A stretch of DNA of 12,422 nucleotides from CAIUSP01 sp040375675 (GCA_040375675.1 JBEIRY010000048.1:1-12422), one strand, 5' to 3'. Shown: positions 1 through 6,339, counted from the first letter of the stretch. The notes: generated by a model from the letters alone, not told the origin. Made by a program: numbers and translations.

Positions 1-260
1 CGGCCTTCGGTGCCCGCGAAGCTGCCGGCCAGGTCACCGCTCAGGCCATGCGCAACGTCGGCTTTGCAACCCAAGCCGACCTCGAGCGCCTCGAACGACG
101 TGTCCGCGGCATCTCCGACCGGATCGAGGCGGTCGAGGACCGACTCGACGCTCTGGGCAAGGCCCCAGCAAAGTCCAAGGGCACCGCATCTTCGACCAAG
201 CCGAAGTCGACCAAGTCCAAGTCGGCCAAGCCGAAGTCGACCAAGTCCAAGTCTTCCTGA
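1..260 (+). CDS. Phasin-like coiled-coil protein, C-terminal part (5' truncated by window edge)
   Basis: The frame is open from the window edge (first full codon at 3) to TGA at 258-260, giving about 85 residues. The first part contains the stretch NVGFATQADLERLERRV, followed by further heptad-like charged sequence (ISDRIEAVEDRLDAL); this predicts an amphipathic coiled coil. The rest is a basic tail of Lys, Ser, Thr and Pro containing two near-identical ten-residue units (TKPKSTKSKS and AKPKSTKSKS). Actinobacterial phasin or polyhydroxyalkanoate-granule-associated proteins often combine a helical body, an FAT-x-x-D-L-E-R-L coiled coil and an Ala/Lys/Pro-rich tail, so that is the best family guess. 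The basic tail could bind nucleic acid or an acidic surface. The N-terminal body is outside the window, so neither function nor full length can be settled. The gene converges on the phosphorylase gene ending at 301. Confidence 0.6.
   Translation, partial: AFGAREAAGQVTAQAMRNVGFATQADLERLERRVRGISDRIEAVEDRLDALGKAPAKSKGTASSTKPKSTKSKSAKPKSTKSKSS
196..253 (+). repeat. Two-copy direct repeat coding the lysine-rich tail
   Basis: Two identical 28-bp units lie at 196-223 and 226-253, giving a period of 30 bp or ten codons. Each begins CCAAGCCGAAGTCGACC. They encode the repeated K-P-K-S-T-K-S-K-S segment at the end of the phasin-like protein. Identity at the DNA level, not just in protein, points to recent duplication or slippage. 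Confidence 0.85.
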
Positions 261-270
261 GCAAGCTTCC

Positions 271-300
271 GAGCCGATAGGCTCAACCTCCAGTCGAGGT
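271..300. terminator. Two tandem hairpins between convergent genes, possible bidirectional terminator
   Basis: The 40-bp gap between the convergent stop codons holds two perfect 5-bp stems. The first is GAGCC-GATA-GGCTC (271-284) and the second is ACCTC-CAGTC-GAGGT (286-300). Neither is followed by a T tract on either strand. The position suits terminators for both genes, but the stems are short and the call is inferential. Confidence 0.35.
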
Positions 301-1038
301 CTACTCTTTGCTCGCCAGCGCCTTCTGAACGACCTTGCCGATCTGGATCGAGCCGGCCATCACTTCATCGTCATCGAGAGATCGTTGTCCATCAGCCGAC
401 TCGACCACCAGGTCGACGCAGCCGACTGCGACTCCCACCCGCTGACCGACCGCCACCAGGGCAGAGACCTGCAGGTCGGCCGCAGCGACTCCCTCCAGCT
501 CCAAATCCGAACCCGAAGCAGACCCGCCTGGGGTCAACGGATCGGTGCCGGCGATCGTGGCGGGTCTACCGGCACCCGAGGCGACCAGCGACGCGGTCAG
601 CAGCGGATCTGGTTCGAGTGATTCCCCGGCACCCCCAGCCGAGAGCCCGGCGCTTACCCCGTCGAGAGCCAGTACTCGCTCGGCAATCAGCACATCTCCC
701 GGTTCGCTGTGGCGGTCGCTTTGCTCGAGAGCCCTGCAGGTGCCAATCCGGACTGCCCGCTCTACACCCAACCCTGCCAGCTCGGCCAGCACCACGGCGC
801 CGCTTGCGGCCCCGATCCCGGTGCTCTGGATGGTGAGTGAGTCACCGGCAGGCGTCTTGCCGGTGTAGCCCCACAGGCCTCTCGCATGATTGGACATCAG
901 CGGTTCGACCAGCAACTCCTGAGCAAGCACGAGCGCTCTTGCCGGATCGCCTGGCAGCACTGCGTCGGCGGCCATCGGCGCCTTCGGGTTTGGGCGGAGG
1001 TGCTGTCTGCTACCAGTGGGTTTGCTTCCAAGAGTCAA
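301..1038 (-). CDS. Nucleoside phosphorylase family protein (PNP/uridine phosphorylase superfamily)
   Basis: This 245-residue protein matches the phosphorylase fold that cleaves purine or uridine nucleosides with phosphate in nucleotide salvage. Visible landmarks are L-P-G-D-P-A-R (residues 28-34, phosphate-binding loop), a SNHARGLWGYTG stretch (49-60), Q-S-T-G-I-G (71-76), R-I-G-T-C (97-101, where the Arg is the expected phosphate ligand) and L-E-L-E (179-182, with the Glu that normally holds the ribose hydroxyls; the family norm is M-E). The usual Gly after G-T-C is Arg (R102), which is unusual. Length fits the family (about 235-255). Start: TTG at 1038 is preferred over ATG at 975. Family similarity appears to begin around residues 13-16 (H-L-R-P), and a TAGAAT box sits exactly 9 nt upstream of the TTG with an in-frame stop beyond it. 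Substrate (uridine or purine) cannot be decided from sequence alone. Confidence 0.85.
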   Translation of the reverse strand: MTLGSKPTGSRQHLRPNPKAPMAADAVLPGDPARALVLAQELLVEPLMSNHARGLWGYTGKTPAGDSLTIQSTGIGAASGAVVLAELAGLGVERAVRIGTCRALEQSDRHSEPGDVLIAERVLALDGVSAGLSAGGAGESLEPDPLLTASLVASGAGRPATIAGTDPLTPGGSASGSDLELEGVAAADLQVSALVAVGQRVGVAVGCVDLVVESADGQRSLDDDEVMAGSIQIGKVVQKALASKE

Positions 1039-1047
1039 GATTTGCCG

Positions 1048-1053
1048 ATTCTA
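1048..1053 (-). promoter_or_regulatory. -10-like box for leaderless expression of the phosphorylase gene
   Basis: On the minus strand TAGAAT (1053-1048) is followed by 9 nt and then the TTG start at 1038. No Shine-Dalgarno sequence precedes the TTG. The layout matches the TANNNT boxes before tilS, ftsH and folB. A clear -35 hexamer was not found. Confidence 0.45.
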
Positions 1054-1120
1054 TGTGGCCTGAGATGCCTCCGGTTTCGGTAGACTCGTCGGGCATCAGG
1101 GAGTTGTCTTTTTTATTTTG

Positions 1121-1154
1121 AGACCACCGCAACGTTTTGCTTTCGTGGTGGTTT
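1121..1154 (+). promoter_or_regulatory. Imperfect inverted repeat/hairpin upstream of the copper cluster
   Basis: Arms 1121-1130 (AGACCACCGC) and 1145-1154 (GTGGTGGTTT) can form a 10-bp stem with two G-U pairs and a 14-nt loop. It lies just after the AT-rich stretch and about 65 bp before the beta-helix start. It could be a regulator binding site or a structured 5' leader. It is not followed by a T tract, so a terminator is unlikely. Confidence 0.35.
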
Positions 1155-1203
1155 GACCAGATAAGTGATCGTGCAGTGGCAATAAGCCGCGGCCGAGAGA
1201 GAA

Positions 1204-1212
1204 AGGGAGAGG
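1204..1212 (+). promoter_or_regulatory. Ribosome binding site of the beta-helix gene
   Basis: The sequence AGGGAGAGG ends 7 nt before the ATG at 1220. It is a strong Shine-Dalgarno match and fixes that start codon. Confidence 0.75.
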
Positions 1213-1219
1213 AACCCAG

Positions 1220-2668
1220 ATGAAGACCAGCACCACCCCAAGGAAGTCGATCAAAGCCAAGCTCGTCATCGCCGGTATCACCTCGGCAGCGCTGCTCGGT
1301 TTCGCCATTCCCGCTGCAGCTTCGGCGGCCACATACACCGTCTGTAAGCACGGCTGCAAGATCCGAACGATCACCGCTGCCGTCAACAAGGCAAAGGGTG
1401 GCGACACGATCAAGGTCAAGCCCGGTACCTATCCCGAGAGCATCTACATCAAGGGGTCCAAGTACGACAACCTGAAGATCTACGGCACTACGGCTGTCAA
1501 GTCGAAGATGCCGCTGCTCACCGGTACACGTGCGCGGCCGCAGACCGACTTCGGGATCCTCGCCGAAGGTGTAGATGGCTTCCAGCTGAAGAATTTGCGC
1601 GGAGCCAACTACACCGGCACCGCGTTCTTCGTGCGCGGCGACTACGGAAACTCTGGCCCTACGACCCCGTGCTCGGGCTACAAGTTCAGCAACCTGGTGG
1701 CCTACAACAACGTCAAGTACGGCCTCTACGCCCGTAACTGCATCGGCGGTCAGATGACCCGCTCCGAGGCTTATCTCAACGGAGACGCTGGCGTCTACAT
1801 CGGTGAGACTCCGGAGCAGGTGACGCCGGTATGGACCGACCTGTCGTATCTGAAGATGCACAAGAACGTGCTCGGCTACTCGGGTACGAACTCCAGATAC
1901 GTCGACATCAACAACTCCGACTTCTACAACAACGGTGCCGGCATCGTGCCGAACACGCTCGACTCGGAAGGCTTCGAGCCGACCGCGAACGGGAAGGTCC
2001 GCAACAACAGGATCTTCTGGAACAACTTCAACTACTACGCGACCTGCAACGGATCGAAGACCGGTAACACGCCGGCCTGCTCGCCGATTCCGCGCAGCTG
2101 GGTGGGGAACCTCGGCACCGTTGGCGGGATCTTCACGATCTACTACCCGACGGGAATCGGTGTCCTGCTCCATGGCTCGACCGGTTGGGAGATCACCGAC
2201 AACGACATATTCGGCAACAACAAGTGGGGAGTGGGCATCGTCTCCGACCCCTTCAACGACAATAACGATGCTGTCGGCAACGACAACCAGGTGCGCGACA
2301 ACGTGCTCGGTCGCGGGGGTGTCGACAACAACGGGTTCGATTTCTTCTGGGATTACGCAGGATCGAACAACTGCTTCTCGGGTAACGGCAGTTTCACCGG
2401 CCAGAACGATTCGAGCGGCCCCTCAGTGACGAATTCGGAGCTTTATCCGACTTCTTGTCCTGGGACCACGGGAACCGGTGACCAGGATGCAAACGGAGGG
2501 CAGTTCAACGTGTTGCTGGATCTCGTTACCGGCGGTCTCAACACGTACCCGAGTTCTCCTGATCCCGAGAAGATGCAGTGCCTCTGGGGTCGTAGCCCGA
2601 GTGAGTCGCACCCTGCCTACACGGGCTTCACCTACTACCGCGTGACCAAGGCGATCGCCTGCTCCTGA
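1220..2668 (+). CDS. Secreted right-handed parallel beta-helix protein
   Basis: This 482-residue protein has a classic Sec signal peptide: basic residues 2-14, a hydrophobic core at about 15-31, and a likely cut after A-A-A-S-A at residue 36. The mature part opens with a beta-helix cap (about 50-75) in which I-T-A-A-V-N-K-A is followed by G-D-T-I-K-V-K-P-G-T-Y. Asn/Asp-rich turns follow, such as N-N-V-K-Y-G-L-Y and D-I-N-N-S-D-F-Y-N-N-G. This is typical of pectate-lyase-like and NosD/CASH-type solenoids. About ten cysteines are spread through the mature chain, suggesting disulfides outside the cell. No polysaccharide-lyase catalytic signature was recognised. It is the first gene of the copper cluster, and its stop shares one base with the next start (TGATG). 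The NosD comparison (a beta-helix protein serving a copper enzyme) is suggestive only; a cell-surface scaffold or glycan-binding role is equally possible. Confidence 0.85.
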   Translation: MKTSTTPRKSIKAKLVIAGITSAALLGFAIPAAASAATYTVCKHGCKIRTITAAVNKAKGGDTIKVKPGTYPESIYIKGSKYDNLKIYGTTAVKSKMPLLTGTRARPQTDFGILAEGVDGFQLKNLRGANYTGTAFFVRGDYGNSGPTTPCSGYKFSNLVAYNNVKYGLYARNCIGGQMTRSEAYLNGDAGVYIGETPEQVTPVWTDLSYLKMHKNVLGYSGTNSRYVDINNSDFYNNGAGIVPNTLDSEGFEPTANGKVRNNRIFWNNFNYYATCNGSKTGNTPACSPIPRSWVGNLGTVGGIFTIYYPTGIGVLLHGSTGWEITDNDIFGNNKWGVGIVSDPFNDNNDAVGNDNQVRDNVLGRGGVDNNGFDFFWDYAGSNNCFSGNGSFTGQNDSSGPSVTNSELYPTSCPGTTGTGDQDANGGQFNVLLDLVTGGLNTYPSSPDPEKMQCLWGRSPSESHPAYTGFTYYRVTKAIACS

Positions 2669-3117
2669 TGCCACACGCGCCCGCTCGACACCACAGCATT
2701 CGACTGGCGACTCTCGCCGCGGCCACCGTGGTGGCCGCGGCGGGGTTCGCGGGCAAGCGGGCGGAGCGAGGGCCGGCCCAGACTGCCACCGCATCGTCGA
2801 CCAAGCTGATCAAGACCTACGACAACTACTACTCGCCCTCGGCGCTTACCGTTCGCGCGGGCGATCGAGTCAAGTTCCGCAGCTGGAGTCCGTTCGGCGG
2901 CCCCAACTTCACCGGCGGCCCTGGCTTTACCGATCTCCACGACGCTGTCCTGATCCGGCCCTATCCAAAGGGCGTCAGCGCCGGTGCCTATCGATCCGGA
3001 CCTCTTCCGACCACCAACCTGAACTGGACGGTGCGCTTCACCAAGCCCGGAACGTACATCTTCAACTGCACCAATCACAGCAGCGAGATGCGGGCCACCA
3101 TCCGGGTCCGCAAGTAG
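2668..3117 (+). CDS. Secreted cupredoxin (plastocyanin-like type 1 copper protein)
   Basis: This 149-residue protein has a Sec-type signal (hydrophobic residues about 13-28) followed by one cupredoxin domain. S-P-S-A-L-T-V-R-A-G-D-R-V-K-F (56-70) is the usual N-terminal cupredoxin strand pattern. Predicted copper ligands are His91 (in D-L-H-D-A-V) and the C-terminal set Cys134, His137 and Met141 in F-N-C-T-N-H-S-S-E-M. All four type 1 ligands are therefore present; His-to-Met spacing is one or two longer than in the common C-x2-H-x2-M form. The likely role is as an extracellular single-electron carrier, with the multicopper oxidase encoded 13 nt downstream as the obvious partner. The ATG overlaps the upstream stop by one base and no good Shine-Dalgarno sequence is visible, so translation is probably coupled. 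A 13-bp inverted repeat lies within the signal-peptide codons. Confidence 0.85.
   Translation: MPHAPARHHSIRLATLAAATVVAAAGFAGKRAERGPAQTATASSTKLIKTYDNYYSPSALTVRAGDRVKFRSWSPFGGPNFTGGPGFTDLHDAVLIRPYPKGVSAGAYRSGPLPTTNLNWTVRFTKPGTYIFNCTNHSSEMRATIRVRK
2715..2742 (+). repeat. Perfect 13-bp inverted repeat inside the cupredoxin signal-peptide codons
   Basis: The left arm CGCCGCGGCCACC (2715-2727) and right arm GGTGGCCGCGGCG (2730-2742) are perfect complements separated by only 2 nt. In mRNA this would be a very stable GC-only-plus-two-AU hairpin beginning 48 nt after the start codon. It encodes part of the Ala/Val-rich signal peptide, so composition alone may explain some of it. Confidence 0.8.
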
Positions 3118-3123
3118 GGAGGG
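3117..3123 (+). promoter_or_regulatory. Ribosome binding site deciding the TTG start of the multicopper oxidase
   Basis: GGGAGGG begins on the last base of the upstream stop codon and ends 7 nt before TTG at 3131. It supports this uncommon start, which also places the twin-arginine motif correctly at residues 9-10. Confidence 0.7.
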
Positions 3124-3130
3124 CCGGCCG

Positions 3131-4171
3131 TTGTTCGGTCGAGAACCGCACGGACGCAGGGATTTCCTCGAGGCTTCTGCCGGAGTCTTGATTTGCACGC
3201 TCGCCGGTCAGAAGGTCTTCACCGGCGAAGAGGCCGATCTCGCAAAGCTCTCCAAGGGTGTCGATGTCCCGCCCAAGGTCGCGGCCGCGAAGGGCGCGAG
3301 CAAGCGGATCGCAGGCGAGCCCGGCGCCGGTAACACGGTCGAGTACTGGATCCAGGCCGAGCCGACTCCCTGGAGCATCGTTCCGACCCATCGCGACGAG
3401 ATGATGAACCGCAAGGTCACTACCAAGTACAAGTTCACCGCTTGGACCTACCGCGCCTACTCCCGTGACTTCGGCTCGCCTCTCGATGCCGGCTCCATTC
3501 CCGGTCCGCTCTTGGAAGTCGAGGAAAACCAGACGCTGGTGATCAATTTCCGTAACCGCACCAGCTCGCCGATCACCATGCACCCCCACGGCATCCACTA
3601 CGCCGAGGAGATGGACGGCGCCTACAAGGGGGCCTACACGGATCCCGGAGGGTTCGTGCAGCCCGGTCAAGAGTTCCAGTACCGCTGGTTCGCCCAGGAG
3701 GGAACCGCCGGCGCCTGGATGTACCACGACCACGGCCCGATGGATCCGGTCCCGCTCTACAAGGGACTCTTCGGTCCCCTGATCATCCGACCCGCAGGTG
3801 CAACGCCACCTGATTCGGAGTTCTTCCTCTTCATGCACGATCTGCAGCCGGTGGCCACCGGGCTTCCGCGCTCCTACTCGTGCATCAACGGCCGGGCGTA
3901 TGCCGGCAACACCCCGACGCTCAGGGCTTCAGTCGGCGACGAGGTCGCCTTCCACGTCTACGGAATGGACAACAACTTCCACTCTTTCCATCTGCACGGA
4001 CACCGCTGGGAGGATCCGGGCACAGGTCAGATCATCGATAACAAGACCCTCGGTCCAGGTGATGCCTACAGCTTCAACTTCACCGAGGACAACCCGGGTC
4101 GCTGGTTCTACCACTGCCACGTTTTCTCCCACCTTCACATGGGGATGAACGGGTGGTACATCGTCACCTGA
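3131..4171 (+). CDS. Two-domain multicopper oxidase (small-laccase type), Tat-exported
   Basis: This 346-residue enzyme would oxidise phenolic or metal substrates and reduce oxygen to water. The N-terminus carries a twin-arginine motif, R-R-D-F-L (residues 9-13), followed by a hydrophobic stretch, so export after folding and copper loading is likely. All four copper-ligand blocks are visible: H-P-H-G-I-H (151-156), Y-H-D-H-G (198-202), H-S-F-H-L-H-G-H (284-291) and H-C-H-V-F-S-H-L-H-M-G-M (328-339). Cys329, with H284, H334 and axial Met339, makes the type 1 site in domain 2. Domain 1 lacks the Cys (Y-H-D-H), which fits a type B two-domain oxidase like Streptomyces small laccase (about 340 residues), a homotrimer with trinuclear sites between subunits. 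It lies between two cupredoxin genes, the probable electron donors or acceptors. The physiological substrate is unknown. Confidence 0.92.
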   Translation: MFGREPHGRRDFLEASAGVLICTLAGQKVFTGEEADLAKLSKGVDVPPKVAAAKGASKRIAGEPGAGNTVEYWIQAEPTPWSIVPTHRDEMMNRKVTTKYKFTAWTYRAYSRDFGSPLDAGSIPGPLLEVEENQTLVINFRNRTSSPITMHPHGIHYAEEMDGAYKGAYTDPGGFVQPGQEFQYRWFAQEGTAGAWMYHDHGPMDPVPLYKGLFGPLIIRPAGATPPDSEFFLFMHDLQPVATGLPRSYSCINGRAYAGNTPTLRASVGDEVAFHVYGMDNNFHSFHLHGHRWEDPGTGQIIDNKTLGPGDAYSFNFTEDNPGRWFYHCHVFSHLHMGMNGWYIVT

Positions 4172-4902
4172 GCAAATTCCGCTGGATCCTCGCCGGTCTC
4201 GCCGTCTTGACGATCGGCTGTGTCGCACTGGCATCGGCCGGCCCCGCCGATGCCGCAAACCGGCGGATCGCGATCTCGAACTTCGCCTGGTCCGACCCTG
4301 AGCCTTCGATCGATCTCGGAGAGAAGGTGACCTGGTACTGGACAGGGCCGGATGTGTTGCACTCGGTTACCGGTTCCGGCCCCGCCGCCGCGGGCCTCGA
4401 CTCCGACTCGGGCCGCGCAACGCCGCTCCACACCGTCGGCGACTCCTTCACCCATGCCTTCGATAGTCCCGGCACTTACCACTTCGTCTGCAAGATCCAC
4501 GGATCGCTGCCGGGAGGGACGGTCACGGTGAGCAGCACTCCGGGCGATCCCGACACCGAGGTCGATCCCGTACCGCAGAACAACGTCGACACCATCGCTC
4601 CGAAGGTGAACGGACTCAGTCTCACCTCGCCGGCATTCGGCAGCAAGGGAACCGAGCTCTTCTTCGCTCTCGACGAGCGCTCCAGCGTGAGCGCTGAGAT
4701 CTGGGGCCTGCGCAAGGGCAGGCTAGGCCGCTATGCCGGTTGGCAGGAGTGGCAAGCCTTCATCGGTTTCAACTGGCTCGAGTTCGGCAAGTCGACCAGG
4801 CACTTCAAGCCTCGCCCCGGGCGATACCGCGCGTTCGTCTATGCCACCGATGACTGGAACAACGAGTCCCGGCCCGGAACCGTCGACTTCACCATCCGCT
4901 GA
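4153..4902 (+). CDS. Exported cupredoxin with C-terminal beta-sandwich-like domain
   Basis: This 249-residue protein has a signal peptide (hydrophobic residues about 11-29) that may be cut after A-D-A at 34. A T-I-G-C at 20-23 is a poor lipobox. Residues 35-125 form a plastocyanin-like domain, with I-S-N-F-A-W-S-D, then His70 (V-L-H-S-V), Cys113 and His116 (F-V-C-K-I-H-G-S-L). The axial Met expected at C+6 is Leu119. Residues about 145-249 begin D-T-I-A-P-K-V-N-G-L and end with P-G-R-Y-R-A-F-V-Y-A-T-D-D-W-N-N-E-S-R-P, a pattern I associate with Ig-like extracellular domains in Thermoleophilia. The GTG start overlaps the oxidase gene by 19 nt, and GGGG at 4141-4144 lies 8 nt upstream; CTG at 4168 is a weaker alternative. 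A higher redox potential than a Met-ligated site is expected from family chemistry. Confidence 0.82.
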   Translation: MVHRHLSKFRWILAGLAVLTIGCVALASAGPADAANRRIAISNFAWSDPEPSIDLGEKVTWYWTGPDVLHSVTGSGPAAAGLDSDSGRATPLHTVGDSFTHAFDSPGTYHFVCKIHGSLPGGTVTVSSTPGDPDTEVDPVPQNNVDTIAPKVNGLSLTSPAFGSKGTELFFALDERSSVSAEIWGLRKGRLGRYAGWQEWQAFIGFNWLEFGKSTRHFKPRPGRYRAFVYATDDWNNESRPGTVDFTIR

Positions 4903-4913
4903 GCATTCGTACC

Positions 4914-4919
4914 TAGAAT
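4914..4919 (+). promoter_or_regulatory. -10-like box for tilS
   Basis: TAGAAT lies 10 nt before the GTG start at 4930 in the 27-nt gap after the copper cluster. With no Shine-Dalgarno sequence in the gap, a leaderless or near-leaderless transcript is the simplest reading. The -35 side overlaps the end of the upstream gene and shows no clear hexamer. Confidence 0.5.
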
Positions 4920-4929
4920 CGCTCAGGTC

Positions 4930-6339
4930 GTGGACCAACCTGAGCGCAAACCACTCGAGGCTCTCGCCGACACGATCGAAGCGAGCGGCCTCATTCCTCC
5001 TCAGGCGACTGTGCTCGCGCTCGTCTCTGGTGGCCCGGACTCGACTGCACTGCTCGGAGGTCTTGCAACCTTTTGTGGACCGGAGCGGGTCCACGCGCTC
5101 CACCTCGACTACCGATTTCGCCCCGATTCCGGCGAGGACCGAAAGGCATTCCTCGAGGCCTGCCAAGCCCTCGGGGTTTCGAGCAGCGTCTTCGAACCCG
5201 TTCTCGATCCCGCCACCGGCAACACCCAAGCCCTCGCCCGCGATGCCCGCTACGGCGAGGCCGAGCGGCTCCGCGCCGAGCTCGGCTATGACCTGATCGC
5301 AACCGGCCACACTCGAACCGATCTGGCCGAGACGATGCTCTACCGGCTCGCCGTCTCACCCGGCTCGCGCGCCCTTCTGGGTCTCCCCGAAAAGCGGGGA
5401 AATCTCATCCGTCCGTTGCTCGCGCTCTCTCGCGCTCGAGCCCGCTCGCTGGTCGAGCAAGCCGGCCTGCCCTTCCGAGACGATCCGACCAACGCCGAGC
5501 CCTTGTACGCCCGCAATCGCATCCGCAACGAGGTCCTGCCGGTTCTCGACGAGATCGGACACGACAAAGCCGAGCAGACGATCGTCGAGACCCGGGCCGA
5601 GTTGTCAGAGCAGGCTGAGGCGCTCGATCTGCTCGCCAACGAGGCGCTGGAGCCGTATCTCGCAGCGCCCGCTGCGAGTCTCTCTATCGGGTTGGCGGTA
5701 CCGGCCGAAGCACTCGCGCCGCTGCATCCTGCGGTTCGCCGCACCGCACTGCGTCTCGCGGCCGAGCGGGCCAGCGGGGGTCAGCCGGTTTCGATGCCTC
5801 GCGACCGGGCCGAGCAGATCTGGCGCCTGAGCGGCGAGCCCGAGGGCGGCACGGTCGAGTTGGGAGATGGCCTCGAGGCGCGGATCGAGTTCGGTCAGGT
5901 CTTCTTCGCCGATTCGGCTGAAGGCGGGGACTTGCCGCAGCCCGCCGCGCTGCCGATCCCCGGCAGCTGCAGGTTGGGGGAGTGGGAGGTGCGCGCTCAG
6001 GTGGCGGACCGCCAACTCCAGCCCGACGGCCCCGAGGTCGCCGTCTGCTCGCTCGACCGTTTGGGCGAGGGGGGCTTGACCGTCCGGACCTGGAGCGATG
6101 GCGATCGAATCGCGCCGCTCGGACTCGACGGCAGCAAGAGCCTCTCCGATCTATTCGCTGAGCGTCGAATCCCGAGATCGCTGCGGCATCGACTTCCTGT
6201 CATCTCCGATCCCGAGGGCAGGGTGGTCTGGGTTGCCGGCGTTGCGGTGTCTCGAGAGTTCGCTGCCGATCCCGACGATCCCACCCCGGCGCTGATCACA
6301 GCCGCGGTCGCTCCCTCTGGCGCCGGGCCCGGCGCATAG
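4930..6339 (+). CDS. tilS: tRNA(Ile)-lysidine synthase
   Basis: TilS uses ATP to attach lysine to C34 of the CAU-anticodon tRNA-Ile, so that it reads AUA and is charged with isoleucine. It is cytoplasmic and essential in most bacteria. The 469-residue protein shows the N-type ATP pyrophosphatase loop S-G-G-P-D-S (33-38), then H-L-D-Y-R (the region after the first helix), A-T-G-H-T-R-T-D-L-A-E-T (about 121-132) and R-N-R-I-R-N-E-V-L-P (about 195-204), all TilS hallmarks. The C-terminal domain has L-S-D-L-F-A-E-R-R-I-P and V-W-V-A-G-V-A-V-S. The length fits the long, three-domain form. The start is GTG 4930, just downstream of TAGAAT. The neighbours hpt and ftsH form a widely conserved trio with tilS. 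Confidence 0.95.
   Translation: MDQPERKPLEALADTIEASGLIPPQATVLALVSGGPDSTALLGGLATFCGPERVHALHLDYRFRPDSGEDRKAFLEACQALGVSSSVFEPVLDPATGNTQALARDARYGEAERLRAELGYDLIATGHTRTDLAETMLYRLAVSPGSRALLGLPEKRGNLIRPLLALSRARARSLVEQAGLPFRDDPTNAEPLYARNRIRNEVLPVLDEIGHDKAEQTIVETRAELSEQAEALDLLANEALEPYLAAPAASLSIGLAVPAEALAPLHPAVRRTALRLAAERASGGQPVSMPRDRAEQIWRLSGEPEGGTVELGDGLEARIEFGQVFFADSAEGGDLPQPAALPIPGSCRLGEWEVRAQVADRQLQPDGPEVAVCSLDRLGEGGLTVRTWSDGDRIAPLGLDGSKSLSDLFAERRIPRSLRHRLPVISDPEGRVVWVAGVAVSREFAADPDDPTPALITAAVAPSGAGPGA
6320..6335. repeat. Perfect 16-bp GC palindrome at the 3' end of tilS
   Basis: GCGCCGGGCCCGGCGC is a perfect palindrome ending one base before the tilS TAG. In RNA it could form a 6-bp GC stem with a 4-nt loop, but no T tract follows. 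It immediately precedes the -10-like TAGACT box for hpt, so it could be a weak terminator or a protein site, or it may simply reflect high GC content. Confidence 0.5.

Larger units (their letters stand above)
1039..1219. other. Divergent intergenic region, largest gap in the window
   Basis: This 181-bp gap separates the divergent phosphorylase gene from the secreted copper cluster and must hold the cluster's promoter. It contains an unusually AT-rich stretch (TTTTTTATTTTG, about 1109-1120) with a TATTTT box at 1114-1119, an imperfect inverted repeat at 1121-1154, a TTGACC sequence at 1153-1158 with no good -10 partner 16-18 bp on, and the Shine-Dalgarno sequence at 1204-1212. I could not choose one promoter with confidence. 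Confidence 0.5.

Noticed and set aside
10..621. Plus-strand open frame (203 codons) across the convergent gap, with an Arg/Pro/Ser repeat stretch.
   Set aside because: The repetitive low-complexity part is the phasin tail read in another frame, and the rest is antisense to the phosphorylase gene.
1010..1096. A 28-codon minus-strand frame beginning M-P-D-E-S-T-E-T, possibly the true N-terminus of the phosphorylase after a +1 frameshift near 1012-1040.
   Set aside because: It has no Shine-Dalgarno sequence, it starts upstream of the TAGAAT box that suits the TTG start at 1038, and a frameshift cannot be shown without homologues. If close homologues begin with a similar peptide, this should be reopened.
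1153..1158. TTGACC as a -35 box for the copper cluster.
   Set aside because: No acceptable -10 hexamer lies 16-18 bp downstream (1175-1182 reads around GTGGCAA), so no promoter could be assigned from it.
1010..2173. Long minus-strand open frame (387 codons) opposite the beta-helix gene.
   Set aside because: It lies antisense to a gene with a clear signal peptide and Shine-Dalgarno sequence. Its composition (Val/Arg/Asp-rich, no domain) is typical of a high-GC antisense shadow.
4206..4224. T-I-G-C in the second cupredoxin signal as a lipoprotein lipobox.
   Set aside because: Position -3 is Thr rather than Leu/Val/Ile, and a standard A-D-A cleavage site follows about 11 residues later, so ordinary secretion is more likely.
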